From: G963676655 sp963676655
Lineage (GTDB): Bacteria > Verrucomicrobiota > Lentisphaeria > Victivallales > Victivallaceae
DNA length: 64,000 nt
Direction of reading: 5' to 3'
Assembly (NCBI GenBank): GCA_963676655.2
Contig: CAXXKX010000003.1
Coordinates: 1,054,001-1,118,000 of the forward strand
In this document: positions 33,462 through 42,103 of the stretch, piece after piece
Position numbering within the stretch: the first letter of the stretch is position 1
Layout of the letters: the number at the start of each line of letters is the position of its first letter
The notes under the pieces: model-generated
Told to the model about the DNA's origin: nothing
Databases searched by the model: none
What the model saw: the letters and a program-made list of their open reading frames with translations, nothing else
Translations under genes and position numbers: made by a program

Positions 33462-36400
33462 TCAATCGAGTTTGATTTTACCGAGAATCTCTCCGGGCGA
33501 CATCCAGTTGACTATGCCTTCCGGTTCAAAACCGAAATCATCAGTAACAATAATTTCCGCAACATTGACCGCGCCGTCACTGACCACATCACGTATTATA
33601 ATGTCCTGAATACCTTTTTTCAATTCAAAAATCTGGTTTTTGTCGCCGGCTTGACCGACCAGATCCCAGACAAAAAGCCCCGGCACCGGTCCGCCATGTC
33701 CCAGAGATGCCCGGTTCAATCCCAGGTTCCAGTTAACCGTCTTTTTGCCGACAGACACTCGCAGCGAGGGATATTTGCCGACCCGGACTTTGGAGCCGCG
33801 CTGCTGCGCCAGAGCCAGTTTGAGCCAAATTACGTATTTACCCGTTTCTGGGATGTTCACCTGAAGTTTCAACGGCCCGGCTTTGGTTATATTATAGAAA
33901 GTCCCGGTATCCCCATTGAATTTTTTCAAAGCGGGAGCGCCGAATTTATAGCTTTTCAACGGAAGAAGGCGCGACTTACCGACCTTTTGGCGGATCACGG
34001 TTTTACCGCCTTGCGGAGTATGGACCTTGATTTCCGAAGACGGCAGTGATTCGTTGCCGCGCCGGTCAATCGCGGTCACCCGGTAATAATAATCAGTATT
34101 GCTTGTCAGTCCCCAATCCCGGGTTTTATTTGTCAAAGGAGAACTGATACGCTGCGCCTGAACGCATTTGACATCCGGTTTGCGAGACGCATACACGTTA
34201 TAATAAGCCAGGTCCAGTTCTTTTACCGGACTCCACTCAAGGGTAATATCATAAGGCGCCGCCTTAGTGGATTTTAAGCCGGACGGCGTTTGGGGCGCGG
34301 TTGCGTCATATATGCCACGGAGATGCGGCGGCCATTTTGCGTTGGTCACATAAGCCGCATCAATCAGCAGACCGGAACCAGAAGCGTTCACTGACAATTC
34401 ATTTTTGCCCTGGTTTAATGCAACCTTTCCGCAGTCGAACCATTTAAAACTTGAGGAAGACACTTTTGTATGATTAAGCACTCCCTTGCCTTTTGCCCGT
34501 AAATATAGCTGAAATTCACCGGCCATCGGTACTTCAACCGGGATTTTAACTTGCGCTTTTCCGGCAGGCAGCAGCAGGGCCAACAATTCAAGCGCTCGCG
34601 GATCGAACTGTTCGCGCAACGGTAGATGTCCGGTTTCAGTTTCAAGTTCAAAATAACGGCAGAAAGGCCCTGTCCATTTACCATCGGCGGCTGCGCATAC
34701 CACATAAGAAGACTGCCCTTCAAGTCCGGAATTTTCAACTGAACTGACATAATAATAGGCATGATCCTTATCCGGAGGCAATTTGAAAACAGCGGAATTG
34801 CCGGAAACCAGTTCGGCATTGAGTTGTTTGAATGGTCCGTTCGGAGAATCCGCCATATAGATGAAATAACCTTTAACCTCTTTGGCTCTGGCCGGAGCCT
34901 GCCATGTCAGCTTAACCTCTTCCCCATGAACCTGAGCGAAAACACCGCGGGGCGGCAGCGGTAAACGCGATATCGCCTGATAAAAATCCGTATCCTGCAA
35001 CATACTTGAAGCATAGCCGATTTTAGTTCCGTCAGGGCTTGAATCAAGCTGCGCTTCCGTATTGTATTCACTGAAATACAGCTGGGTGTTGGGACGACAG
35101 ATAATATAATCATACTCCTGCTTGTTCGCGCCGATACAGCGAATAGAATTTTTTGCGGTCACCAGAAACCATTCCGGCGTTACCATCCAGCTCAAATGAC
35201 CGCCGCCGTGGCGAGTCGCCAAACGTTCACCGCTCCCGTCAATATTCATTATTTTGATGCCGCCGTGGTGAAACGCAACACGTTTTCCGTCAGGGCTGAA
35301 ACCGCGATGACTCATGTGTTTATCCCGCACTTTGCGCCATTTACCGTCGAGCGTTGCCAGAAAAGATCCCTCCAGCTTTTTCTCAGCCACGTATTTGTTG
35401 CGTTTTTCAAGATTGAAAGACAACATATAATCAGGGGTCTTGGTAAACCAGACCTGATGTGTGGTATAGGGGAACGGATAGGTTATTGCTTTTCCGGTCG
35501 CGATATCGATAATTGTGGCACTGGAACGGCGGGCGGTTCTATTTTGGTTCAAACTGGTTACCAGCAGTTTTTTCCCGTCCGGATGCGGCACTCCAATGCC
35601 TCCGGTCGGATAATTTCCCGGCAATACATGCTTTTCACCCGTTTTAATATTATAAGAATAAATCTTCATCCTGCCATCAACCGGCGGCCATTGGCGGCAC
35701 CACACTGTATCTGGCTTTTTGGCGTCAAAAATCCGCCCCGCATGATTATGACGAACCAGCTTTGAACCATCTGACGGTAACGAGAAAAACTGCGTTTTCA
35801 TACTGCCGCCACGGGTACTCCGGATGAAAACATTGCCGCCGTCGGCGTCATAGGTAAGGGCGTTTGAGTAAACGTGGCGGGTACTGCCGGGATAACGGGT
35901 CATTTTAATTATTTCAGCTCCGGTATCGGTATCCCGGAAAACCAGCCTTTCAGCAGGATATTCCTTGACGCTGCCACGGAGATTTTCGGGCACAAAAGAG
36001 GTTCGGGAAGCAAATTCGCGAAGCCCGTGGATCGGGTCGACATCGGCCTCAGCGGTGGCCGATTTATGGACATCTCCTCCTTTGGTCAAAGTCCCCCGGT
36101 CAACCATAAGTTGAGCTTTAGCCTGCGTATAGGCTCCGATTGCCAACTGGTCATATCCTTTCGGAACCTTGATTGTGACAACAGCCTCCTGAAAGTCGTT
36201 GAACGGCTTATAATTAATTCCTGGTTTGCGTTCTTTTTTCTGCTTGCCGGAAGCACTGAGAAAATAACGGAACACCCATCCAGTCGGACATTTAACCCAC
36301 AGTTTAGCAGTATAAACGCCCGGTTTCACTTTAACCGAACCGGAACGCAGTTGGGGGTAATAACCATCTGTGGCAGTACGGTTGATTAACAGCATTTTAC

Positions 36401-36593
36401 CGTTTTTACGCAATTCGCTCGGGACGAGTTTAATTGTTCCCTGTTTTCCCCATTTTTTATTGCCGTCAATCAGAATCCAGCCAACGGGATTTCCCCGGCT
36501 TACTTTGCTGAAATCACTGTTGACCAGCAAATTTTGATCCGCTCCGCTTAATGAAATGCTCACCAACAGTGATAACGTAAAAATCTTGTACAT
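33462..36593 (-). CDS. Large secreted protein: CBM-like, beta-propeller and FnIII domains
   Basis: 1043 aa with a signal peptide (residues 1-18). Order of domains: a galactose-binding/CBM-like beta sandwich (about 20-165, NLLVNSDFSKVSRGNPVGW), a TolB/oligogalacturonate-lyase-like propeller (about 195-540) with repeated SPDGKRVAFHHGGIKIMNIDGSG-type blades, a first fibronectin III domain (about 545-630), a CBM-like region (about 640-765), a second FnIII (about 768-855), and a further carbohydrate-binding-like C-terminal domain (about 880-1043). This layout fits an extracellular polysaccharide-binding or degrading protein; the catalytic residues of oligogalacturonate lyases were not verified. 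It lies 97 bp after a pseudopilin gene on the same strand. A decayed copy of its 3' end sits at 28187-28390. Confidence 0.75.
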   Translation of the reverse strand: MYKIFTLSLLVSISLSGADQNLLVNSDFSKVSRGNPVGWILIDGNKKWGKQGTIKLVPSELRKNGKMLLINRTATDGYYPQLRSGSVKVKPGVYTAKLWVKCPTGWVFRYFLSASGKQKKERKPGINYKPFNDFQEAVVTIKVPKGYDQLAIGAYTQAKAQLMVDRGTLTKGGDVHKSATAEADVDPIHGLREFASRTSFVPENLRGSVKEYPAERLVFRDTDTGAEIIKMTRYPGSTRHVYSNALTYDADGGNVFIRSTRGGSMKTQFFSLPSDGSKLVRHNHAGRIFDAKKPDTVWCRQWPPVDGRMKIYSYNIKTGEKHVLPGNYPTGGIGVPHPDGKKLLVTSLNQNRTARRSSATIIDIATGKAITYPFPYTTHQVWFTKTPDYMLSFNLEKRNKYVAEKKLEGSFLATLDGKWRKVRDKHMSHRGFSPDGKRVAFHHGGIKIMNIDGSGERLATRHGGGHLSWMVTPEWFLVTAKNSIRCIGANKQEYDYIICRPNTQLYFSEYNTEAQLDSSPDGTKIGYASSMLQDTDFYQAISRLPLPPRGVFAQVHGEEVKLTWQAPARAKEVKGYFIYMADSPNGPFKQLNAELVSGNSAVFKLPPDKDHAYYYVSSVENSGLEGQSSYVVCAAADGKWTGPFCRYFELETETGHLPLREQFDPRALELLALLLPAGKAQVKIPVEVPMAGEFQLYLRAKGKGVLNHTKVSSSSFKWFDCGKVALNQGKNELSVNASGSGLLIDAAYVTNAKWPPHLRGIYDATAPQTPSGLKSTKAAPYDITLEWSPVKELDLAYYNVYASRKPDVKCVQAQRISSPLTNKTRDWGLTSNTDYYYRVTAIDRRGNESLPSSEIKVHTPQGGKTVIRQKVGKSRLLPLKSYKFGAPALKKFNGDTGTFYNITKAGPLKLQVNIPETGKYVIWLKLALAQQRGSKVRVGKYPSLRVSVGKKTVNWNLGLNRASLGHGGPVPGLFVWDLVGQAGDKNQIFELKKGIQDIIIRDVVSDGAVNVAEIIVTDDFGFEPEGIVNWMSPGEILGKIKLD

Positions 36594-36640
36594 TGCATTT
36601 TTCCCTATTTTTGTTTATTAATATACACCATGTTATAATC

Positions 36641-36674
36641 AAAAAAAAATCTCCGCTCACGAATGAACGGAGAT
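36641..36674 (-). terminator. Rho-independent terminator after pseudopilin
   Basis: Minus strand: stem ATCTCCG / CGGAGAT with a 12-nt loop, followed by nine T. It lies 16 bp after the pseudopilin stop and before the propeller gene, so the large gene may depend on read-through or its own promoter. Confidence 0.8.
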
Positions 36675-36690
36675 AAGATGAGATGCAAAA

Positions 36691-37419
36691 TTATCCGTTA
36701 TTCAAATACTCGTCTCTCCCGGCCAGGTCCTCCCGGGTAACATGTTCAGGCATCTTGGGGGAAACGTGACCGTCGCACCACATGATATTGGCCCGACCAT
36801 TATGAACTCCGCCAATCCGGCTGGGATAACTGGTTAAACTGTAATATGTACCGTTCGACTGGCCGACAACTTGATCAACCGTATCGGAAATGTAAACAAT
36901 TTTTGAAGGAGATTTCACCTGCGGCATTTTTAATGATCTGGCTTCGTCATTGGCTCCGTCTTTGTTGGACGATATTTTAGTATTGTTGGTAACCATGCCG
37001 CTGGCCATAAAGCTGTAATAACGCCACGACTTGATATCGCCGCCAAGCTCAACTTTATGCGGGGAATGGCTCGGGCAGGCATTGATCGCGGTTCCGCTCC
37101 GGCGCCATTTTTCAACCGTTCCGGAAGTCACGCCGTTAAGAAAATATTGTGCTACAGGGGAGGCAAAGTACAACCAGTGTTTCTGTCTGGGAGAGGAGTC
37201 CAGGGTTTTTTGATAAATCGGGATGAAAAAATCGTTATTATCATCCGAATAATTGGCAAAAGACAGGGTCCATTGCTTCAAGTTGCTGACACATTTAATC
37301 GCCTGAGCTTTTGCCCGGGCCTGGTTTAACGCCGGCAGCAGCATGGATGCGAGGATTGCAATGATCGCGATCACAACCAGCAATTCAATTAAAGTAAAAA
37401 GTTGAGGTTTTTGCTTCAT
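36691..37419 (-). CDS. Pseudopilin of the AraC-controlled polysaccharide locus
   Basis: 242 aa. Leader MKQKPQL, then FTLIELLVVIAIIAIL and ASMLLPALNQARAKAQAIKC. The residue before the cleavage point is Leu. The C-terminal H-X9-DG motif is HNGRANIMWCDGHV. AAGGTGTG precedes the ATG. A conserved promoter element (37460-37521), also found upstream of the alpha/alpha-barrel gene, lies ahead. It is divergent from the AraC gene, so the intergenic region controls both. Confidence 0.9.
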   Translation of the reverse strand: MKQKPQLFTLIELLVVIAIIAILASMLLPALNQARAKAQAIKCVSNLKQWTLSFANYSDDNNDFFIPIYQKTLDSSPRQKHWLYFASPVAQYFLNGVTSGTVEKWRRSGTAINACPSHSPHKVELGGDIKSWRYYSFMASGMVTNNTKISSNKDGANDEARSLKMPQVKSPSKIVYISDTVDQVVGQSNGTYYSLTSYPSRIGGVHNGRANIMWCDGHVSPKMPEHVTREDLAGRDEYLNNG

Positions 37420-37459
37420 TTTTCACACCTTCCTATTGTTTAAATAATATTTCCATACT

Positions 37460-37521
37460 ATATTGTAAGTAAAAACAACAAAAAAGTCAATTAAGAAAAA
37501 TGACTGTTTTTTAAGATAAAC
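37460..37521 (-). promoter_or_regulatory. Promoter with conserved upstream element, copy 1 (pseudopilin)
   Basis: Minus strand -35 TTGACT (37490-37485), 17-nt spacer, -10 TACAAT (37467-37462). Upstream the block GTTTATCTTAA, then AACAGTCATTT up to the -35, is shared with the promoter at 40804-40865. The core is a good sigma-70 promoter, and the conserved upstream block lies where an AraC-type activator would bind. Confidence 0.7.
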
Positions 37522-37597
37522 AAGCAAAAACGGATTATCTTTCCCCCAAAAAGACAGTTATTATCATTAATATCATTTTGCATTGAACAGGTTGGCC

Positions 37598-38449
37598 ATG
37601 AAAGAAAAAGAAGAGTTTCAGGACCGGTATGAGCGGAATAAATTGGAGTTTGCGCAATTATTCAGCGAACAATCATCCATACGCCTCCTCCAATGCTTTT
37701 TCTGGAAGCAGGACACGGTCAGGATATTCGATAAAAGAACCATGAACAGGTCCTTTCTTTATGTTGTCAATACCGGATGCATCACGGTTTGCACACCGGA
37801 AAAAGGAGTGGAAAAAGTTGGTCCCGGACAGGCAATATATATGCCGGCAGGGCAAACCCATACGGCAGTAAATATCAAAGGAAATATTTTCAAAGCATAT
37901 GGTATTCATTTTCGCTGGCAACTCCCCGGATATCGCACGGATACCAGACTTTTTGCTGATCAAGTATTGAACCTCCCTGATCCGGATTACATTTATGAAC
38001 AACTTAATCGCTTAACCGCCGTCTCAAACTTGTATCCTCAGGATACTGGTTCAGGATTAGGGGCTGCTATCTTGCGGAATATACTGGTGGATTTAATCTT
38101 CACCCACGAAACCATGATCATGGAACGGACAGACGACCGGGTTAACCGGGCCGTTGAAATGATTTTACAAAATCCAAATCGCTGGCGCGATATTACGGAA
38201 TTAGCTAAAACAGTCGGCTTAAGTCCTTCGCGTTTCAGAGTTTTGTTTCGACAGGAAATGAATGCATCACCCAAAGTTTATATTGAGAAATGCCGCCTGG
38301 AAAATTGCGCTTCTGAAATGATAACCGGCAATCTGAGTATAAAGGAAATCGCCGCAAAACATGAGTTTTCTTCACTTCAATACTTCAACCAGGCCTTTAA
38401 ACGTCATCTTGGTTGTCCGCCCAGAGCATACCGAAGGAATCATAACTGA
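37598..38449 (+). CDS. AraC-family regulator with cupin sensor domain
   Basis: 283 aa from the ATG at 37598; the open frame reaches a TTG at 37583. The N-terminal half is the AraC sugar-binding cupin (VGPGQAIYMPAGQTHTAVN, KAYGIHFRWQLPGY). The C-terminal ~100 residues hold two helix-turn-helix motifs: DITELAKTVGLSPSRFRVLF and IKEIAAKHEFSSLQYFNQAF, then RHLGCPPRAYR. It is divergent from the pseudopilin gene and convergent with the alpha/alpha-barrel gene, and probably activates both via the shared promoter element (inference). The effector is probably a sugar from the polysaccharide degraded by this locus. Confidence 0.93.
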   Translation: MKEKEEFQDRYERNKLEFAQLFSEQSSIRLLQCFFWKQDTVRIFDKRTMNRSFLYVVNTGCITVCTPEKGVEKVGPGQAIYMPAGQTHTAVNIKGNIFKAYGIHFRWQLPGYRTDTRLFADQVLNLPDPDYIYEQLNRLTAVSNLYPQDTGSGLGAAILRNILVDLIFTHETMIMERTDDRVNRAVEMILQNPNRWRDITELAKTVGLSPSRFRVLFRQEMNASPKVYIEKCRLENCASEMITGNLSIKEIAAKHEFSSLQYFNQAFKRHLGCPPRAYRRNHN

Positions 38450-38460
38450 TATCGCAATCA

Positions 38461-40707
38461 TTAAGGCCACTTTACTTTATACCAGCGCCCCGGAGGCACG
38501 ACCATTTTAAATATATTCCCATGATTATATACTTCAGAACGAGTCAGATTTTCAGAATCCAGATTGTTTTCCAAATAATTAAGCATATGAACCAATCGAA
38601 CACTTACAGTACTGAAACCTTTGCCGATAGAGTTCTTGACGCTGCCGACCTGTCCGGAAATCCAAAGCCCTTTTTCATTCTGTGAGTAAAGCGCACGCTT
38701 TGCCGCCGCCAATATTTTTTTATCAGACTTAACTGCATTCTTTTCAGGCAACCTGGCATTTTTCAGCAATTTTTCCAGATCAGGAATCGGATTAAGGTTA
38801 CAAGTTCTGGATGCCAGAGGAAACTGTTTTGCAATCTTCATTTGCTCCGGATCATCCAGATAATATATTTTCTTTTTCCAGCGAGCTATCGGCCGGCCGG
38901 TTTCATGGTCATAATATTCATACATTTTACCATCAGGAAATTTCTGCTTCAACCAGTCAGCAGCTTGTTGTCCAGGCTTGAGATAACGCTGGTCTCCGGA
39001 AAGCCGGTAAACTTCTATCAGGGCTTTAACAACCTGTTCAGTATCTCTCCTGACAAAACATGCCGGCTCATGATGCCTTGCCGCAATCGGCTTATTATCC
39101 GGACCGTATTGACCACACCATCCATGGACTTTGCCACTCAACTTGACGTTTATCAACCAATCCCCGGCTTTTTTTATCGCTTTCAGAAATTTAGTTTTAC
39201 CTGACACATGGTAAAGAAGTACCATAATATCAATGGCATCATTCATATTATCATCATTGATCTCGCCTGCGCCTTCCACCCCGGTATGAGATTCTCCTTT
39301 TCCGGTTTTGGGATTATAGTGATGTGACCAGCTGCCGTTAGGATTCTGAGTCTTTAAATAAAATTCTCCACATCGCATCGCTGAATCAAAATACTTTTTC
39401 TTTCCAGTGACCTTATGCAAAGCAAGTAAAAAAGCCAGAGCATGACTTTGCACACTGTCCTGATATTCGGGTTTTGCGCGAGACTTGGCATGGTCAAGCG
39501 GTTTTATCCTTCCCGGCTCGCAATCATACTGGTTCATCCAATAACCTTTTTCTGATTGGGCGGCAAGCAAAAAATCACCGGTTTTTTCCGCAACCGCAAG
39601 AAAGGCTTCGTCATTCAAGACATCATATGCATACAGAAAGCGCGAAGCCGCCAGTGCGGTTCCTCTCATTTTGCCGAGGCTGACCGCACTCCGGCAGTCT
39701 ATTTGTTTTCGCCCCTGGGCAAACGAGCCGAACATTGTCGGCCAGGTATAATCAGCCATCCATCCGCCATCTGATTGAAGTTTTTGAATAGTTCCAAGAT
39801 TCAGGTATACTCCGTCTTCAACGGCATCCATTAACTTTCTTGTCTCTTTATTCAACGGAACTGCCTTTTCAAGCTGTTTCCAGCTTTTATTCCAATAAAT
39901 AAATTCATCAAACATATTACCGGCTTGCAGCATCCCGCCGGGATTAAGCCTGACCTCCCAGCTGCCTCCGATAAAAAAGATAAAGGGATTATAGAAATCT
40001 TTCGGGATTATAAATTTATTTTCAACACTGCGGTCATTAATTCCTAATTTGCCACAACGCAATAGCGAATCCCACGATGCCGTGATTTTATACCATTCGG
40101 ACGGGCTGATTTTTCCTAAAGACAAACTAATATCGGAAATAACTTTTTTAGCGTGCAAATTCCCCTGATCATCCCATACGGACGTACTGAAATCAATACA
40201 TATCAAATGTAATTTACCTTCATCCACTTTTATGCCTAATGAATATTTCCTGTTTCTCGTCTGCCAAAGCCAGGCAATTCCCTCTTTTCCCGCAATAGCT
40301 CCCCCTTTGCAGTAAAAAGAGAGCGTTCCCTGCCGGGCATTAATATTATGAGCTCCTCTGTAATGAACGTATCCACCGGTTTTTTTAATTTCCAATGCCG
40401 ATCCGTCTGCGCCATTCGGTACGATATCGCATCCGAAACCGCCGGCACAGGCCATTCCCCGCGCAATATCGGCTCCGGTATTATTATTAAAAGACACATA
40501 AAATGTCGGCCTGACCCATTTTTCATTTCCGGTCGCCTGTTTTGAAAAATCCGCATTTGCTTTATCCGGAACCTGTTTGATTGAATGTTGTTCTTCTCCA
40601 ATCAAAACCGGCTGTAAAAACCCGACCATACTCAGAATAATCAACCAAACGTAATGCTTTTTGTTCCTGGCTTCTGTTTTCTGCCTTGTTTTCCAAATTC
40701 TGATCAT
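38461..40707 (-). CDS. Secreted LamG-like plus alpha/alpha-barrel protein (pectate lyase-type fold)
   Basis: 748 aa. A membrane-signal segment (about residues 20-37) is followed by a LamG/concanavalin-like domain (about 75-275; YVSFNNNTGADIARG, GTLSFYCKGGA) and an (alpha/alpha) toroid (about 290-640) with repeated helix pairs (GTALAASRFLYAYDVLNDE; SHALAFLLALHKVTGKKKYF; TEQVVKALIEVYRLSGDQRYL). Two aromatic loops (SDGGWMADYTWPTMF and NPNGSWSHHYNP) resemble polysaccharide lyases of PL10 or six-hairpin glycosidases. The exact family is not proven. It ends 12 bp from the convergent araC gene. Its promoter shares the conserved element. Confidence 0.68.
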   Translation of the reverse strand: MIRIWKTRQKTEARNKKHYVWLIILSMVGFLQPVLIGEEQHSIKQVPDKANADFSKQATGNEKWVRPTFYVSFNNNTGADIARGMACAGGFGCDIVPNGADGSALEIKKTGGYVHYRGAHNINARQGTLSFYCKGGAIAGKEGIAWLWQTRNRKYSLGIKVDEGKLHLICIDFSTSVWDDQGNLHAKKVISDISLSLGKISPSEWYKITASWDSLLRCGKLGINDRSVENKFIIPKDFYNPFIFFIGGSWEVRLNPGGMLQAGNMFDEFIYWNKSWKQLEKAVPLNKETRKLMDAVEDGVYLNLGTIQKLQSDGGWMADYTWPTMFGSFAQGRKQIDCRSAVSLGKMRGTALAASRFLYAYDVLNDEAFLAVAEKTGDFLLAAQSEKGYWMNQYDCEPGRIKPLDHAKSRAKPEYQDSVQSHALAFLLALHKVTGKKKYFDSAMRCGEFYLKTQNPNGSWSHHYNPKTGKGESHTGVEGAGEINDDNMNDAIDIMVLLYHVSGKTKFLKAIKKAGDWLINVKLSGKVHGWCGQYGPDNKPIAARHHEPACFVRRDTEQVVKALIEVYRLSGDQRYLKPGQQAADWLKQKFPDGKMYEYYDHETGRPIARWKKKIYYLDDPEQMKIAKQFPLASRTCNLNPIPDLEKLLKNARLPEKNAVKSDKKILAAAKRALYSQNEKGLWISGQVGSVKNSIGKGFSTVSVRLVHMLNYLENNLDSENLTRSEVYNHGNIFKMVVPPGRWYKVKWP

Positions 40708-40803
40708 TGTTTGTGTTCCTCCTGCTTTTTTATGAATACATTTTATATTTCATGGAATTAAATACTCATAATAGAACGCTGAATAAAAATAACATTCTTT
40801 AAA

Positions 40804-40865
40804 TATATTGTAAGTAAAAGGCTGTAAAAGTCAATTGAGGGAAATAACTGTTAGTTAAGATAAAC
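40804..40865 (-). promoter_or_regulatory. Promoter with conserved upstream element, copy 2 (alpha/alpha-barrel gene)
   Basis: Minus strand -35 TTGACT (40834-40829), 16-nt spacer, -10 TACAAT (40812-40807), then TATA. The upstream block GTTTATCTTAA and AACAGTTATTT match copy 1 at 37460-37521 in order and spacing (1-nt spacer difference). Confidence 0.7.
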
Positions 40866-40917
40866 CGTTAAATATGACTTTTTCTCGAGCAGAGAAGATC
40901 AATAGACCTTAAGAATA

Positions 40918-41778
40918 TCAACTTTTCGAGAGCCGGCCGGTTTTCTTGAAGGCATCGCGATATTGCGTTGGAGATTTGCCGCGATTTTTGCGGTATAATC
41001 TGGAAAAATAATACTGATCTTCGATTCCCACCCTCATGGCGATTTCCGCCACTGTCGCGTCGGGAGTATCTCGGAAATACTTTTCGGCCCGGTTGAGCCG
41101 TGCTTCAATAACACTCTGTTGAAAAGACATTTTCAGTTCACTGCGAAACAAATGGGAAATTGTGGACCGGCTCCGATGGACATATCTGGCCGCATCGTCA
41201 AGCTTGATCCGACGCTCCAGGTTGTCTTCGATCCAGGCTAAAACCCGCAGGACAATCCGGTCCCCGCGCACCTGGACAATTTCCTTGGTGATAATGTAAT
41301 CGGTCAGAACTGAAAACAGGCCAAGAATATCCTTGACCCGCTCCGGTTCAAAATACGGCAGCGCGTAAAACGCCTTTTCAAGCTGTTCACGCAACTGCGG
41401 CGGACACGCTTTGTATACCGCCGGGCAGATGGCTTTTGTTGAGCGAAACTGGCCGATCATCGCAAACCCCGCAAGCTGTTTTTCCACATAAATCGGCGCG
41501 ATCGCTTCCTCGATTCCGGCATGGCAACGATAATTCACGATCTGTTGTTTTTCGATGCTTTCCAGGCGCTTGGACTCATCCATCCCGGTACAACTCTCGG
41601 CTCCGAAAATTTCATCCTGGATCAATTGACAGTAACTTGAGTTGGGACTGTCGAGTCCGCGCCGCAAGATTGTTCCGTCCGGAGCAAAAAACATCATGAC
41701 GATACCAAATCCCGCCGCGAAGTGGTCAAAGATCTTTTGAATCTCTTCATCCAGAACTATTTCAATCGCATTTTCCAT
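40918..41778 (-). CDS. AraC-family regulator with N-terminal PocR-type domain
   Basis: 286 aa. The N-terminal PocR domain (about 1-165) is seen in the motif CQLIQDEIFGAESCTGMDES, the paired Cys/His region NYRCHAGIEEAIAPIYVEKQ and LAGFAMIGQFRS. The C-terminal HTH_18 (about 180-280) contains LDDAARYVHRSRSTISHLFR and VAEIAMRVGIEDQYYFSRLY, followed by YRKNRGKSPTQYRDAF. PocR-type sensors respond to small hydrocarbon-like metabolites. It is divergent from the oxidoreductase/isomerase operon at 42104 and is a good candidate for its regulator (inference). Confidence 0.92.
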   Translation of the reverse strand: MENAIEIVLDEEIQKIFDHFAAGFGIVMMFFAPDGTILRRGLDSPNSSYCQLIQDEIFGAESCTGMDESKRLESIEKQQIVNYRCHAGIEEAIAPIYVEKQLAGFAMIGQFRSTKAICPAVYKACPPQLREQLEKAFYALPYFEPERVKDILGLFSVLTDYIITKEIVQVRGDRIVLRVLAWIEDNLERRIKLDDAARYVHRSRSTISHLFRSELKMSFQQSVIEARLNRAEKYFRDTPDATVAEIAMRVGIEDQYYFSRLYRKNRGKSPTQYRDAFKKTGRLSKS

Positions 41779-41796
41779 CTCAGTCGCTTCATACTT

Positions 41797-41969
41797 AATA
41801 GAGCTAATTTCAAAACTATTTCGAGATATTTTTGATTTTTAGCGGCAAATTTAGCGTTTGAGCTCAATTACATACCCTGCGGGTATGCTCATTCGCGCAA
41901 AAGACTAAATTTTCTCGCTAAAAACACTAAAAATAATACTCAAACTGGAGTTTTGAAATCAGCTCAATA
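41797..41969. mobile_element. ~170-bp near-palindromic element between divergent promoters
   Basis: The left end AATAGAGCTAATTTCAAAACT is mirrored at the right end by AGTTTTGAAATCAGCTCAATAG, and the symmetry continues inwards: TTTTTAGCG / CGCTAAAAA, AAATTTAG / CTAAATTT, and a central CATACCC-TGC-GGGTATG hairpin. The whole can fold into one long interrupted hairpin, as expected for a MITE-like element. A fragment GAGCTGATTTCAAAA of one end occurs at 29056-29070. It fills most of the spacer between the PocR-AraC gene and the downstream operon. Confidence 0.65.
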
Positions 41970-42103
41970 GGTAAAATTTTCAAATTACTGGATAAATATA
42001 CAGCGCAACTGCACAAAAGTCCATTACTTTGCGTAAATTTCCATTTTTTTTAAGCGGCAGCCGGATTATATTCAATTATTATTCAACCAACAGGAGAAAA
42101 ATC

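Noticed and set aside
33429..34049. 206-codon plus-strand ORF over the end of the propeller gene
   Set aside because: It is the antisense shadow of the 1043-aa gene, whose domains, signal peptide and repeats are recognisable.
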